DNA of 47,549 bases from Pseudoxanthomonas suwonensis J47 (GTDB lineage Bacteria > Pseudomonadota > Gammaproteobacteria > Xanthomonadales > Xanthomonadaceae): assembly GCF_000513955.1 (NCBI RefSeq), contig NZ_AZUZ01000032.1:1021-48569 (forward strand), in the 5' to 3' direction. A program made the position numbers and the translations under genes. The notes under the pieces were generated by a model that did not search any database, was not told the DNA's origin, and was given only the letters and a program-made list of their open reading frames with translations. Each line of letters opens with the position of its first letter. The stretch's first letter is position 1. Shown here piece after piece: positions 33,857-42,521 of the stretch.

Positions 33857-35008
33857 TCAGCGCTGCGTTTCGGCCTCGCCCTGCACCGCCAGCGGCCGCA
33901 CCTGCTCCAGCAGGCTGACCAGGGTCCTGCCCGGCTCCTCCCACGGGATCATGTGCGCCGAGCGCTCGAACCACACGCCGGCCTTGTACGGCGCCTGCAC
34001 CTGCGCCAGCCAGGCGGCGGTGGGTTCGGACGGCGTGGTGTAGTCGTGGCGGCCCATTAACATCACCACGGGGATCGGGAAGCGCTTCACCCCGGTGAAG
34101 TCCACCTGCAGGAACTCGTCCAGCAGTCGCCCCAGGGTGAACACGCTGCCGGCGTTGATCGCGCAGCGCGCCGCGTCGTCGTAGTCCGGCGACAGCCGCG
34201 GCCCCCGGAAGAAGTACTTCGACTCCTCGCGGAACGCGCTCATCCCGCCGTAGTACTGCGGCCACTTGCGGGCGATAACGATGCGCTCGCGGGTAATCGG
34301 CTGGTCGCCCGGGTACGGCGCGATCGACTCCATCTCGCGCACCGCCTCCCGGTTGCCGCGCTCGCGCGCGGTGCGCAGGCCGTACTCGAAGCTCAGCTGC
34401 TCGTTGGTGCGCACGTTGATCACCTGGCCCATGCCGACGTAGGCATGGAACAGGTCCGGCCGCTGCAGCGCCGCGTGCATGGCGACCACCGTGCCCCAGC
34501 TGTGCCCGGCCAGGACCAGCTTGCGCTTGTGGTAGCGCATGCGCAGGTACTCGGCCAGCTCGATGGCGTCGTCGACGTAGCGCTGGATCCTGATCGTGTC
34601 GGCGGCGTCCTCCGGTGGATTCAGCAGGAAGGTCCTGCCGGCGCCGCGCTGGTCGTAGTTGGCGACGGTGAAGTACTCCTCCAGTGGGCGCTGGAACTGC
34701 CACAGCGTCGGGATCACCGGCGAGGCCGGGCCGCCGTGCACCAGCAGCAGCAGCGGATTGTCGCGATCCTGGCCGCGCACGTTGACCCACTGCTTCAGCC
34801 CGCCGATCTCGACCGCGTACTCCTCCTGCACGCCGGTCGGCGCGGTGATGCGGCCGAGGTCGGCGATGATCTCGCGCGCCGGCGCGTAACTGGAACGGTC
34901 GGGACATTCCTCGGCCAGCGCCGGCGAAGCCAGCACCGGCAGCAGCAGCGACACCAGTGCACCCAGCACGCGCGCGGGACGACGGACCGTGGGGGACAGC
35001 TCGGACAT
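33857..35008 (-). CDS. Alpha/beta hydrolase, proline iminopeptidase-like, exported
   Basis: 383 residues. Signal peptide about 1-32 (LLLPVLASPALA). The hydrolase core has the oxyanion-hole motif LVHGGPASP, the strand and elbow NYDQRGAGRTF, nucleophile elbow GHSWG, a cap region (about 200-270), acid MGRHDYTTP and catalytic His in ERSAHMIPWEEP. That is the S33/proline iminopeptidase pattern, although many such proteins are esterases of unknown substrate. A close paralogue sits at 41210-42307. The secreted NTF2-like gene follows on the same strand. Confidence 0.88.
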   Translation of the reverse strand: MSELSPTVRRPARVLGALVSLLLPVLASPALAEECPDRSSYAPAREIIADLGRITAPTGVQEEYAVEIGGLKQWVNVRGQDRDNPLLLLVHGGPASPVIPTLWQFQRPLEEYFTVANYDQRGAGRTFLLNPPEDAADTIRIQRYVDDAIELAEYLRMRYHKRKLVLAGHSWGTVVAMHAALQRPDLFHAYVGMGQVINVRTNEQLSFEYGLRTARERGNREAVREMESIAPYPGDQPITRERIVIARKWPQYYGGMSAFREESKYFFRGPRLSPDYDDAARCAINAGSVFTLGRLLDEFLQVDFTGVKRFPIPVVMLMGRHDYTTPSEPTAAWLAQVQAPYKAGVWFERSAHMIPWEEPGRTLVSLLEQVRPLAVQGEAETQR

Positions 35009-35265
35009 GCGACCTCCGCTTCGATGTGAACGGCGGTGCCAAGCGCACCGGCAAGATGGATGCTGGGACAGATGCAGCAGAACCGGCGTGGGCCGTTGGT
35101 CATTCCCGCGCGTGACCCGCGTCCGCGTTACGTGCGGCGTTCAGGAAGCCTGGCGAAGGTTGCGACGGTTTGCGGACCGACGACGTACCCTTGGCAGGCG
35201 CCCGATCAGGCGCGCTCCCGCCGGCACGCCGGCGGCACCCGGTCCACCATCACCAGGGAGTGGTC

Positions 35266-35964
35266 ATGAGTACTGTGTGCACGCGCATCCTTCTTGTCCT
35301 GCTGTCCTGCAGTCCGCTCGCCGCAGTCGCGGACGACGCCCCGATCGAAGGCGACGACCTGGAGGTCATGCAGACGCAGGCCTTCCTCAACGCGCATCCG
35401 GACATGAAGTACCGCACGGAAGGCTGGCAGGCCTATGCCGAAGGCGATTTCGCGCAGGCGCGGACGCTGCTGGAGAAAGCCGCCAGCTATGGCGACAAGC
35501 CCGCGCAGGCGCTGCTGGCCGAGATGGCGTGGAAGGGCCAGGGCCAGCCGGTGGACCGCGCCCTGGCCTATGCCTGGGCCGACCTGGCCGCCGAGCGCGG
35601 CTACCGGCTGTTCGTGGCCCAGCGCGAGAACTACTGGCGGCAGCTCGACGGGGGCGAGCGGGAGCGAGCCGTCGAGATCGGACAACCGATGCTGGCCACG
35701 TATGCCGATGAAGTGGCCACGCGCAAGCTCAACAGCCACCTGCTGCGGGAGCGCTTCAGCTCGGCCAACTGGCGCCGGCGCAAGGCCCTGGACGTCGTGG
35801 TGCCGGGGCCCGACGGGCTGCGCATGGTGATCCGCGGCCACGCGTTCTACCAGGACAAGTTCTGGGAACCGACGAAGTATCGCGAGTGGGTCGACGCGGT
35901 GTGGACCGATCCGCCGAAGACCAACGTGGAGGTGGGCGACCCGACGCCGGCCGGAGGCCGCTGA
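35266..35964 (+). CDS. Secreted protein with TPR/Sel1-like repeats
   Basis: 232 residues. Signal peptide 1-22 (LAAVA|DD). Sel1-type helices at about 45-100: GWQAYAEGDFAQARTLLEKA, then ASYGDKPAQALLAEMAWKGQ and VDRALAYAWADLAAERGYR. The C-terminal half (about 120-225) is not a known family: it contains LLRERFSSANWRRRKALDVV and a final acidic/Pro tail. It probably acts as a protein-interaction scaffold in the periplasm. ATG at 35266 has AGGGAG at a good distance. Confidence 0.8.
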   Translation: MSTVCTRILLVLLSCSPLAAVADDAPIEGDDLEVMQTQAFLNAHPDMKYRTEGWQAYAEGDFAQARTLLEKAASYGDKPAQALLAEMAWKGQGQPVDRALAYAWADLAAERGYRLFVAQRENYWRQLDGGERERAVEIGQPMLATYADEVATRKLNSHLLRERFSSANWRRRKALDVVVPGPDGLRMVIRGHAFYQDKFWEPTKYREWVDAVWTDPPKTNVEVGDPTPAGGR

Positions 35965-35991
35965 GACTCCGGCCGCTTCAGCTGCTATCGC

Positions 35992-36333
35992 TCAGGACTG
36001 CGGATCGAACCCGAATACCCGCAGCTCCTGGGCGCAGCGGCAGGCCCTGGCGATCCGCGCCGCCCAGGTGATGGCGGCATTGCGCGACGGCAGCTCCAGC
36101 ACGGTGAAGCCGCCGTTGAGCGGCGGCGCACCCGGATAGCCGCCCTCGCTCACCTCGCCCGCCGCGGACACCAGCACCGGCGGCACGGATTCGTCGATGC
36201 CGCCGCCGAACACATACACGCCGGCAGCTTTGGCTTCCCCGATCACCGCATGCGAATCGCGGACCACCGCATCCCACTCGCCGTCGGGCACCACCATCGC
36301 GGCGGCGGGAAAGGAGATCAGGTACTTGGCCAT
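35992..36333 (-). CDS. YCII-related protein
   Basis: 113 residues, one YCII (DGPF-type) ferredoxin-like domain: MAKYLISFPAAAM at the start, VVRDSHAVIGEAKAAGVYVF, a Gly-rich middle and GGFTVLELPSRNAAITWAAR. The active-site His/Asp of YciI are matched by the DSHAVI segment. Such proteins are small oxidoreductase- or isomerase-like enzymes of unknown substrate. No partner gene. The stop lies 27 bases from the convergent TPR gene. Confidence 0.85.
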   Translation of the reverse strand: MAKYLISFPAAAMVVPDGEWDAVVRDSHAVIGEAKAAGVYVFGGGIDESVPPVLVSAAGEVSEGGYPGAPPLNGGFTVLELPSRNAAITWAARIARACRCAQELRVFGFDPQS

Positions 36334-36370
36334 CGCGTCCCTCCTCGATACACGCAAGGTAGCACCGAAC

Positions 36371-36548
36371 CACTCCCCTCTCCCCCCGGGAGAGGGGCCG
36401 GGGGAGAGGGCCGGCAGCCCAGGCCAGGTGGGGCACACCGCCCTCTCCCCAACCCCGCTCCGCGCCCTGCGTCCAGCGAAATGCGGGCATTCGCCGGCAT
36501 GCGCGCCAGTGGCGCGCACATGCCGTCTCCCCCGAGGGGAGAGGGTCG
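36371..36548. repeat. Long intergenic repeat, copy 2
   Basis: Begins with a perfect hairpin CCCCTCTCCC/GGGAGAGGGG (36375-36397), then shares the roughly 100-base block with copy 1 at 23745-23875, including the palindrome CGGCATGCGCGCC/GGCGCGCACATGCCG (36493-36525). It fills the spacer between the YCII gene and the next secreted protein gene, whose stop begins at 36553. Confidence 0.75.
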
Positions 36549-36552
36549 GCGC

Positions 36553-36990
36553 CTACTTCTGCCAGGTACCGCCGCCCATGCGGCAGCTGTCGGGCAGCGT
36601 GGCCAGGTCGTCGGGCCGGCGTTCGTAGTAGAACGCGTGCATCGTCTTCTGGCCGAAGATGCCGCGGCAGCTGCCCTGGTTCGGGCTGGGGCAGGCATCC
36701 ATCCAGGTGATCTCGCCGGCCTTGCCGCCCAGCTGCGCCGAGGTCTGCGCCAGCGATTCGCACAGCTCGCGGTGTGTCGCCTCGGGAATGTCGGGGCCTG
36801 CCTGGAAGCAGTCGCGCGACCGCAGGCGCTGGCCCAGGATCTCGAACTCGCCGGCGATCATGCATGCCCGCGTCTTCCCGCTTCCCACCGTGGCGGCCCC
36901 CTGCCCGCTTCCGGCGGCCCACGCCGGCGCGCTTGCACCTGCCAGCATCGCCAGGACCACACCCGCAACGTAAATCCTTCCGTTCCCCAT
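36553..36990 (-). CDS. Cysteine-rich secreted protein of unknown function
   Basis: 145 residues. Signal peptide 1-25 (SAPAWA|AG). The mature part has six cysteines (RACMIA, RDCFQA, ELCESL, DACPSP, GSCRGI, DSCRMG), an even number suited to three disulfides in the periplasm. Segments EFEILGQRLRSRDCFQAGPD and FGQKTMHAFYYERRPDD are the longest conserved-looking stretches. No family recognised. The stop is only five bases from the edge of the long repeat, so the last residues come close to that element. Confidence 0.75.
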   Translation of the reverse strand: MGNGRIYVAGVVLAMLAGASAPAWAAGSGQGAATVGSGKTRACMIAGEFEILGQRLRSRDCFQAGPDIPEATHRELCESLAQTSAQLGGKAGEITWMDACPSPNQGSCRGIFGQKTMHAFYYERRPDDLATLPDSCRMGGGTWQK

Positions 36991-37143
36991 CAGCTTCCTC
37001 CCTGTTGAAGGCGCACCGTCGCGCCACCTTAGTACTTCAGCAGGACTGGCGGATCAGGGGAACACCCATGCGTGCTGCGGGCCGATCGGGCTTCGATGCA
37101 CGACGGGGCGTCGGGCTCCGGCCCGTTCCCCTGCCCAGCCCCC

Positions 37144-38487
37144 TTAGGGAGAAGGGATCACGGGCACCTGGGAGAGCGTGGCCGCACCGTAATGCGGCTG
37201 CAGTGGACGGCCGAGGATGAAGTCGGCCATCGCCTGGAAATAGCCCTCGGGCTGGCGGGTGGAGAGGCGCTCGCCATCGGCGGCCACTTCGAACTCGTAC
37301 ATGCCGTGGTCGGCGCCGGGGAACACCACCGTGGCGATCGGCCGTCCGGCACGCTGCAGCGCGGCGAGACGTCGCACGCTCTCGCCGGGCGGCGCATCGC
37401 GGTCCTCGCTGCCGAACAGCCACAGCTGTGGCACGTCGAGGGTTTCCAGCACCGGCATCGGGTCGTAGCGTGCCGGTATGCTCCGGACCAGGCCCGGCGC
37501 ATCGCGGCGGATGGCCTCCGCGTCGTTGGCGAGCAGGTAGGCGGTGAAGTTGCCACGCACCGCTGGATACCAGGGCGCATCGCGATACTTCGCCTTCACC
37601 ACCTCCAGGTGCGCGAAGCCGTCGCTGAAGTCGCTCTCGATCAGGCGCGCGGTGGCGTCGGCAATCTCCATGGCCCCGGCCATCGCCTCCGGCCCGAAGC
37701 CGCCGCGCGCCATGTCGCCGGCGATCGCCTCGCGATCCTCGTCCAGCGGCGACACCGCCAGGCCGAAGCTGACGATCACGAAGTCCACCGGCGCGATACG
37801 CGCCGCCAGTGGCGCCACCCAGCCGCCCTGGCTGCCACCCTGGTAGCCGATGCGACCCGCGCGTGCTCCGGCCAGGCGGCGGGCTTCGCGAGCGGCGTGG
37901 ATCGCATCGGTGGCGAGAGTCAGGTAGTCCTGCGTGTAGTCGCCGCCTGAAGCGCCGGTGCCGCGCTTGTCGTAGGCGAACACGCCGATGGCAGCGCTGG
38001 CGAACTCGCGCTGCAACGAGTAGCGCTGCAAGGCCGAGTCGTGCTCCGCGCCATGGACCAGCACCACCAGCGGCACTGCACCCTTGCCCGGCGGCAACGT
38101 CAGTCGCCCGGCCAGCTGCGTGCCACCGCTGCCTTGAAATCGGGTTTCGACCTGCACCAGCGCGACGCGCAGGCCAGCGACGCCGTCGAACTGGATGCCG
38201 CCGCGGCCGCAGTCTTCGATCACGACGCGATGTCCATCCGCGCGCCCCGTCCAGCCCAGCGTGCTGGTCCAGCTGCCATCGCCCGCCGGCGACAGCGCGC
38301 CGGTGCGGCCATCGGGCGTGCGCCAGCGCAACCGGCCTTCGCCGCCCGGGCCGATATCCAGCGCGCGGCCATCAGCCAGGCGGTAACTGCCCACCGCGCA
38401 GTCCGCGTCGCTCGCGTGGACCGGAAACGCGCATGTGGCTGCCAACAGCATGGCAACGCCGCAGAGGATCGAGTTCGCATGCTTCAT
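37144..38487 (-). CDS. Secreted alpha/beta hydrolase with N-terminal beta domain
   Basis: 447 residues. Signal peptide 1-25 (CAFPVHA|SD). Residues 26-120 form a separate beta-rich domain (GSYRLADGRALDIGPGGEGR). The hydrolase follows: LVVLVHGAEHDSALQR, FAYDKRGTGASGG, nucleophile in GYQGGSQGGW, acid DVPQLWLFGSEDRDAPP and His in FPGADHGMYEFE. This is the dienelactone hydrolase/prolyl-oligopeptidase type, with an unusual G-G-S-Q-G elbow. It probably hydrolyses esters or peptides in the periplasm. The ATG at 38487 gives the signal peptide. Isolated gene. Confidence 0.85.
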   Translation of the reverse strand: MKHANSILCGVAMLLAATCAFPVHASDADCAVGSYRLADGRALDIGPGGEGRLRWRTPDGRTGALSPAGDGSWTSTLGWTGRADGHRVVIEDCGRGGIQFDGVAGLRVALVQVETRFQGSGGTQLAGRLTLPPGKGAVPLVVLVHGAEHDSALQRYSLQREFASAAIGVFAYDKRGTGASGGDYTQDYLTLATDAIHAAREARRLAGARAGRIGYQGGSQGGWVAPLAARIAPVDFVIVSFGLAVSPLDEDREAIAGDMARGGFGPEAMAGAMEIADATARLIESDFSDGFAHLEVVKAKYRDAPWYPAVRGNFTAYLLANDAEAIRRDAPGLVRSIPARYDPMPVLETLDVPQLWLFGSEDRDAPPGESVRRLAALQRAGRPIATVVFPGADHGMYEFEVAADGERLSTRQPEGYFQAMADFILGRPLQPHYGAATLSQVPVIPSP

Positions 38488-38663
38488 GGCGCATGTCCGC
38501 ATCGAGGGAACCCTCGCAGGCTCGCACGGTGGTCCTTGGCGAACCACCGGTTCCCGACGGAACCTGCCGTGCGGCGACGGAACACGGACCAGGGCGACCG
38601 GGCCATCGGGGGCGACTTCACCCCTGGCGCAACACGCGCGCTTCGCGTGCGCAAGAAAAGAAC

Positions 38664-38684
38664 GGGAGGCGCGCCGCGCCTCCC
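38664..38684. repeat. Hairpin GGGAGGCGCG/CGCGCCTCCC in the 38488-38782 spacer
   Basis: Ten-base-pair stem with a one-base loop. Read on the minus strand it is followed by TTCTTTTCTT, so it could terminate something leftward, but no minus-strand gene ends here. A second palindrome CAAGCCCC/GGGGCTTG lies at 38699-38715. The same outer arms occur at 8424-8457. The 295-base spacer holds no gene. Confidence 0.5.
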
Positions 38685-38782
38685 ACAACAACGTTATACA
38701 AGCCCCCGGGGCTTGCGGCAACGCCCTACGCGCGGTGCAGGATCGCCGCCCTGCCGTTCCGGCAGGAAGAAGGAGCGAAGGA

Positions 38783-39184
38783 ATGAGTGAAGCGCAGACC
38801 TACTACCACGGCACCAAGGCCGACCTCCGCGTGGGCGATCTGATCGCGCCCGGCCGTCCCTCCAACTTCGGCAACCGCAAGCCGTCACGCTACGTCTACC
38901 TGTCCGCGACGCTGGACGCGGCGGCCTGGGGCGCCGAACTGGCCGAAGGCGAAGGACCGGGGCGCATCTACATCGTCGAACCCACCGGCCCCCTGGAGGA
39001 CGACCCCAACCTCACCAACAAGCGCTATCCCGGCAACCCGACCCGGTCGTACCGCTCGCGGCATCCGTTCCGCGTCGTCGGCGAGCTCACCGGGTGGACC
39101 GGCCATACGCCCGAACGGATCGCGCAGATGCGCGCCTTCATCGCCTCGCTGCCGGCGCACGAGGCCGATCCGATCGAGGACTGA
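38783..39184 (+). CDS. arr: NAD(+)-rifampin ADP-ribosyltransferase Arr
   Basis: Cytosolic enzyme that inactivates rifamycins by transferring ADP-ribose from NAD to the C23 hydroxyl. 133 residues, normal for the chromosomal type. Conserved: TYYHGTKADLRVGDLI with the catalytic His, YVYLSATLDAAAWGAELA, GRIYIVEPTGPLEDDPNLT, YPGNPTRSYRSRHPFRVVGE. The Arr-type TYYHGT, NAD-binding EPTGPLEDDPN and PGNPT blocks are all intact, so it should be active. The start has AAGGAGCGAAGG ahead. It is not next to integron or transposon genes, so it looks intrinsic. Confidence 0.93.
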   Translation: MSEAQTYYHGTKADLRVGDLIAPGRPSNFGNRKPSRYVYLSATLDAAAWGAELAEGEGPGRIYIVEPTGPLEDDPNLTNKRYPGNPTRSYRSRHPFRVVGELTGWTGHTPERIAQMRAFIASLPAHEADPIED

Positions 39185-39244
39185 AGGACAGGATCGATGG
39201 CTGCGGGCGCACCACGCCCGCTTGCCACCTGCGCTGCACGCTCG

Positions 39245-39667
39245 TCAGCCACCGGTGCAGCGCTGCCAGCCACCATCTCTTGCCGATACCTGCTCCCAGC
39301 CGTTCGGGATGCGACGGAAAGCCTGGCCGCCAATGCAGGCGTAGCCCAGCTCCTTCGCCTCGGCCGAGCCCATGGCCGGCAGCGTCACCACGCTGCGCGA
39401 TGCGGCCGGTCGCCCCTGCATTCGCGCTTCGCTGGACAGCACCATGTACTCGATGCTCTCGCAGAACCCGACCATCCCCGGGTGCGGGTGCCGTCGCCAC
39501 TGCTCGCAGTTGAACGGCGTGGTGTCCTTCGCGGCGGAGTTGTACGGCTGTGGCGGGCGGTAGGCCGGCTTGGCCGGGGCGCTGGGCGCCACATGGGCCT
39601 TGATGGTCTGGGCCGACGCGCCCATGGCGAAGGCCGCCAGGCAGGCGGCCGCGATCAGGCGAAACAT
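39245..39667 (-). CDS. Small secreted protein of unknown function
   Basis: 140 residues. Signal peptide 1-19 (AFAMGASA|QT). Four cysteines in the mature part: TPFNCEQWRRHPHPGMVGFC, then LGYACIGGQAFRRI and WQRCTGG. The middle has CESIEYMVLSSEARMQGRPA. The size and cysteine pattern suggest two disulfides. No family recognised. Convergent with arr. Confidence 0.72.
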   Translation of the reverse strand: MFRLIAAACLAAFAMGASAQTIKAHVAPSAPAKPAYRPPQPYNSAAKDTTPFNCEQWRRHPHPGMVGFCESIEYMVLSSEARMQGRPAASRSVVTLPAMGSAEAKELGYACIGGQAFRRIPNGWEQVSARDGGWQRCTGG

Positions 39668-39812
39668 TGCGAACCCCCTATTCGCAAACCGTCGCAAAGT
39701 TATCCCTTTCGAGCGCTTCCGGGAAGCATGTCGCGGGCCGCCGGGCACCAGGCGCTTGGGACGAACCCGGCCAGCCCCTAAGATCGCGGGAACGAATCGG
39801 GGATGCAGGCGC

Positions 39813-41105
39813 ATGGGCATGTTCTCGTGGACGGAAAAGTCGCCGGCCGTCCTGCAGGATGGCGGCGTGATCGGGCCGGACGAGCGGCTGCCCTGGGGCC
39901 AGACCGGGTTGATGGGCGTGCAGCACGTGGTCGCCATGTTCGGCTCCACGGTGCTGGCGCCGATCCTGATGGGCTTCGATCCCAACCTGGCGGTGCTGAT
40001 GAGCGGCATCGGCACGCTGATTTTCTTCCTGGTCACCGGCGGCAAGGTGCCCAGCTATCTCGGTTCGTCGTTCGCCTTCATCGGCGTGGTCAACGTGGCC
40101 ACCGGCTACGTCGCCAGCCAGGGCGCCAACGCCAACATCGGCCTGGCGCTGGGCGGGATCATCGCGTGCGGCCTGGTCTACGCGCTGATAGGCGTGGTGG
40201 TGCACCTGGCCGGCACCGGCTGGATCGAACGGCTGATGCCGCCGGTGGTGACCGGCGCGGTGGTGGCGGTGATCGGCCTGAACCTGGCGGCGATCCCGGT
40301 GAAGAACATGGCCGCCGGCAACTTCGACGCGTGGATGCAGGCGGTGACCTTCCTGTCGGTGGCGCTGGTGGGGGTGTTCACCCGCGGCATGGTGCAGCGG
40401 TTGCTGATCCTGGTCGGCCTGCTGCTGGCCAGCCTGGTCTACGCCGCGCTGACCAACGGCCTGGGCCTGGGCAAGCCGGTGGACGTGGGCGCGATCGTCG
40501 CCGCGCCGTGGTTCGGCCTGCCCTCGCTGCACACGCCGGTGTTCGACACCCGCGCGATGATGCTGATCGTGCCGGTGGTGATCATCCTGGTGGCGGAGAA
40601 CCTGGGTCACATCAAGGCGGTGACGGCGATGACCGGCCGCAACCTCGACCGCTACATGGGCCGCGCCTTCATCGGCGACGGCGTGGCGACGATGGTGTCC
40701 GGCGCGGCCGGCGGCACCGGCGTGACCACCTATGCCGAGAACATCGGGGTGATGGCGGCCACGCGCATCTACTCGACAGCGGTGTTCGTATGCGCGGCGA
40801 CGATCGCGATCCTGCTGGGCTTCTCGCCCAAGTTCGGCGCGCTGATCCAGGCGATCCCGCTGCCGGTGATGGGCGGCGTGTCGATCGTGGTGTTCGGGCT
40901 CATTGCCGTTGCGGGCGCGCGTATCTGGGTCGACAACCGGGTGGATTTCTCCGACCCGAAGAACCTGATCGTCGCCGCGATCCCGCTGGTGCTGGGCACC
41001 GGCGAGTTCACCCTGAAGTTCGGCGAGTTCGCCCTGGGCGGCATCGGCACCGCCACCTTCGGCGCGATCGCGCTCAACGCCCTGCTCTCCCGCGCCCGCA
41101 GGTAG
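39813..41105 (+). CDS. NCS2-family nucleobase permease (uracil/xanthine type)
   Basis: 430-residue inner-membrane nucleobase symporter. Key sequence: FGSTVLAPILMGFDPNLAVL, SYLGSSFAFIG, PVVTGAVVAVIGLNLA, the family motif region ILVAENLGHIKAVTAMTGRN with the substrate-binding Glu, and GGTGVTTYAENIGVMAAT, with the second conserved Glu in the NAT signature. The SYLGSSFAFI/YAENIG form is that of UraA/RutG uracil and pyrimidine carriers. No rut or pyrimidine genes are adjacent. The ATG at 39813 begins MGMFSWTEKSP, typical for the family. The next gene starts 105 bases downstream. Confidence 0.9.
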   Translation: MGMFSWTEKSPAVLQDGGVIGPDERLPWGQTGLMGVQHVVAMFGSTVLAPILMGFDPNLAVLMSGIGTLIFFLVTGGKVPSYLGSSFAFIGVVNVATGYVASQGANANIGLALGGIIACGLVYALIGVVVHLAGTGWIERLMPPVVTGAVVAVIGLNLAAIPVKNMAAGNFDAWMQAVTFLSVALVGVFTRGMVQRLLILVGLLLASLVYAALTNGLGLGKPVDVGAIVAAPWFGLPSLHTPVFDTRAMMLIVPVVIILVAENLGHIKAVTAMTGRNLDRYMGRAFIGDGVATMVSGAAGGTGVTTYAENIGVMAATRIYSTAVFVCAATIAILLGFSPKFGALIQAIPLPVMGGVSIVVFGLIAVAGARIWVDNRVDFSDPKNLIVAAIPLVLGTGEFTLKFGEFALGGIGTATFGAIALNALLSRARR

Positions 41106-41132
41106 CCCGGGCAAGGCCGGAGGCCGCCCCGG
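41103..41132 (+). repeat. Post-stop hairpin repeat, copy A
   Basis: Begins with the permease stop codon: TAGCCCGGGCAAGGCC then GGAGGCCGCCCCGG. GGCC (41115-41118) pairs with GGCC (41122-41125) and CCGGG (41107-41111) with CCCGG (41128-41132). The same layout follows the hydrolase stop at 42305. Confidence 0.5.
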
Positions 41133-41209
41133 GGTCTGGCCGGGCCAACGGCCGCCGCATGCCGGTACAGTGGCCTCTACACGTCCCCTTCCCCGACGAG
41201 GACCGGCGC

Positions 41210-42307
41210 ATGTGGACGATCCGACTGTTTGCGGTTGCACTGGCCACGCTGGCCCTGGCCCCGCCCGCCCCGGCACAGGAGCCGCCTGCCAGCGCCCGCG
41301 CCGAGGCGGTGGGCGTGATCCGCGAACTGCGCCGGATCGTGGCCCCGCAGGGCGTGGAGCGCTACGAGTACGTGCGCATCGGCGGCATCGACCAGTTCGT
41401 CTCCATCCGCGGCCAGGACCGCGCCAACCCGGTGCTGCTGGTGGTGCACGGTGGCCCGGGCTTCCCCACCTCCGGCATTGCCTGGTGGGCCACGCGCGGG
41501 CTGGAGGAGTACTTCACCGTGGTCCACTGGGACCAGCGCGGCGCCGGCAAGACCCACCTGGCCAACGACCCGGCCCGGGTCGCGCCGAGCATGCGCCCGC
41601 AACGCTTCGTCGACGACACCGAGGAGCTGGTGGCCTGGCTGCGCCGCGAGTTCGCCCAGGACAAGGTGTTCCTGCTGGGCACCTCGTGGGGCAGCTACGT
41701 GGGCCTGGAATTCGCGCTGCGCCGGCCGGAGTGGCTGCATGCCTACATCGGCATGGGCCAGGCCATCGACAGCCCGGAGAGCGAGCGCCGCGGCTATGCC
41801 TATGCGCTGGAGCAGGCACGCCGCGACGGCAATGCCGGCGCCGTCGCCGAGCTGGAATCGATCGCGCCGTACGCGCGCGAAGGCGAGCCGATCCCGCTGG
41901 CGAAGATCGCGCTTGAACGGAAGTGGTCGGACTACTACGGCGGGGTGATGGCCTGGCGCCAGGGCCAGGTCGACGGCATCGCCGTGCGCCTGGCGCCGGA
42001 GTACAGCGACGCGGAAGCCGCGCGCGCGTACGAGGGCAACGGCTGGTCGCAGGAGTTCCTGCTCAGCGACGTGCTGTCCGTGGACCTGGGCGGGCAGACG
42101 CGTCTGGGCTGCCCGCTGATCATCCTCGCCGGCCGCCACGACCGCAGCGTCAACTCGCAGGTCGCCTACGAGTGGTTCGGGCGCGTGCAGGCGCCGTACA
42201 AGCACTTCGAGTGGTTCGAGCACTCGGCCCACGAGATCCTGGCCGAGGAACCGGGCAAGTTGCTGGTCACCCTCGTCCAGCACGCGCGGCCACTGGCGAC
42301 CCGGTAG
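41210..42307 (+). CDS. Alpha/beta hydrolase, proline iminopeptidase-like, exported (paralogue)
   Basis: 365 residues. Signal peptide 1-22 (LAPPAPAQ). Core motifs: LVVHGGPGFPTSG, HWDQRGAGKTHLAN, nucleophile elbow GTSWGSY (in LLGTSWGSYVGLEF), acid AGRHDRSVN and His in HSAHEILAEEPG. It shares with the protein at 33857-35008 the EEYFTV-DQRGAG, LHAYIGMGQ, ESIAPY and KWSDYYGG/KWPQYYGG stretches, so the two are paralogues. The cap between residues 190 and 270 probably decides substrate, likely small peptides or esters in the periplasm. No operon partner. Confidence 0.88.
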   Translation: MWTIRLFAVALATLALAPPAPAQEPPASARAEAVGVIRELRRIVAPQGVERYEYVRIGGIDQFVSIRGQDRANPVLLVVHGGPGFPTSGIAWWATRGLEEYFTVVHWDQRGAGKTHLANDPARVAPSMRPQRFVDDTEELVAWLRREFAQDKVFLLGTSWGSYVGLEFALRRPEWLHAYIGMGQAIDSPESERRGYAYALEQARRDGNAGAVAELESIAPYAREGEPIPLAKIALERKWSDYYGGVMAWRQGQVDGIAVRLAPEYSDAEAARAYEGNGWSQEFLLSDVLSVDLGGQTRLGCPLIILAGRHDRSVNSQVAYEWFGRVQAPYKHFEWFEHSAHEILAEEPGKLLVTLVQHARPLATR

Positions 42308-42334
42308 CCCGGACAAGGCCGAAGGCCGCGTCCG
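42305..42334 (+). repeat. Post-stop hairpin repeat, copy B
   Basis: Starts with the stop codon of the hydrolase: TAGCCCGGACAAGGCC then GAAGGCCGCGTCCG. Pairing CGGAC/GTCCG (42310-42314, 42330-42334) around GGCC/GGCC. Similar to copy A at 41103. Confidence 0.5.
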
Positions 42335-42521
42335 TGGCCTCGCGCACCTGGGTGCGACCAGGTCCGGCCCGGAGTGTGGACGCCTCCCTGCGGCTCCCCC
42401 GGGGCTGCCGCGTTGCATGAAGCGCAAGCACCGTCGTGCCGGCGAAAGCCGGGCATCCGCTGACCTTGCTTGTTCGGGCCATGTGGTTGCCACCCGGACT
42501 GTTGTCCGACAGGGCGGAAAC

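Noticed and set aside
38664-38684. A minus-strand intrinsic terminator with TTCTTTTCTT tail.
   Set aside because: There is no minus-strand gene ending just upstream of it; kept only as a repeat or hairpin.
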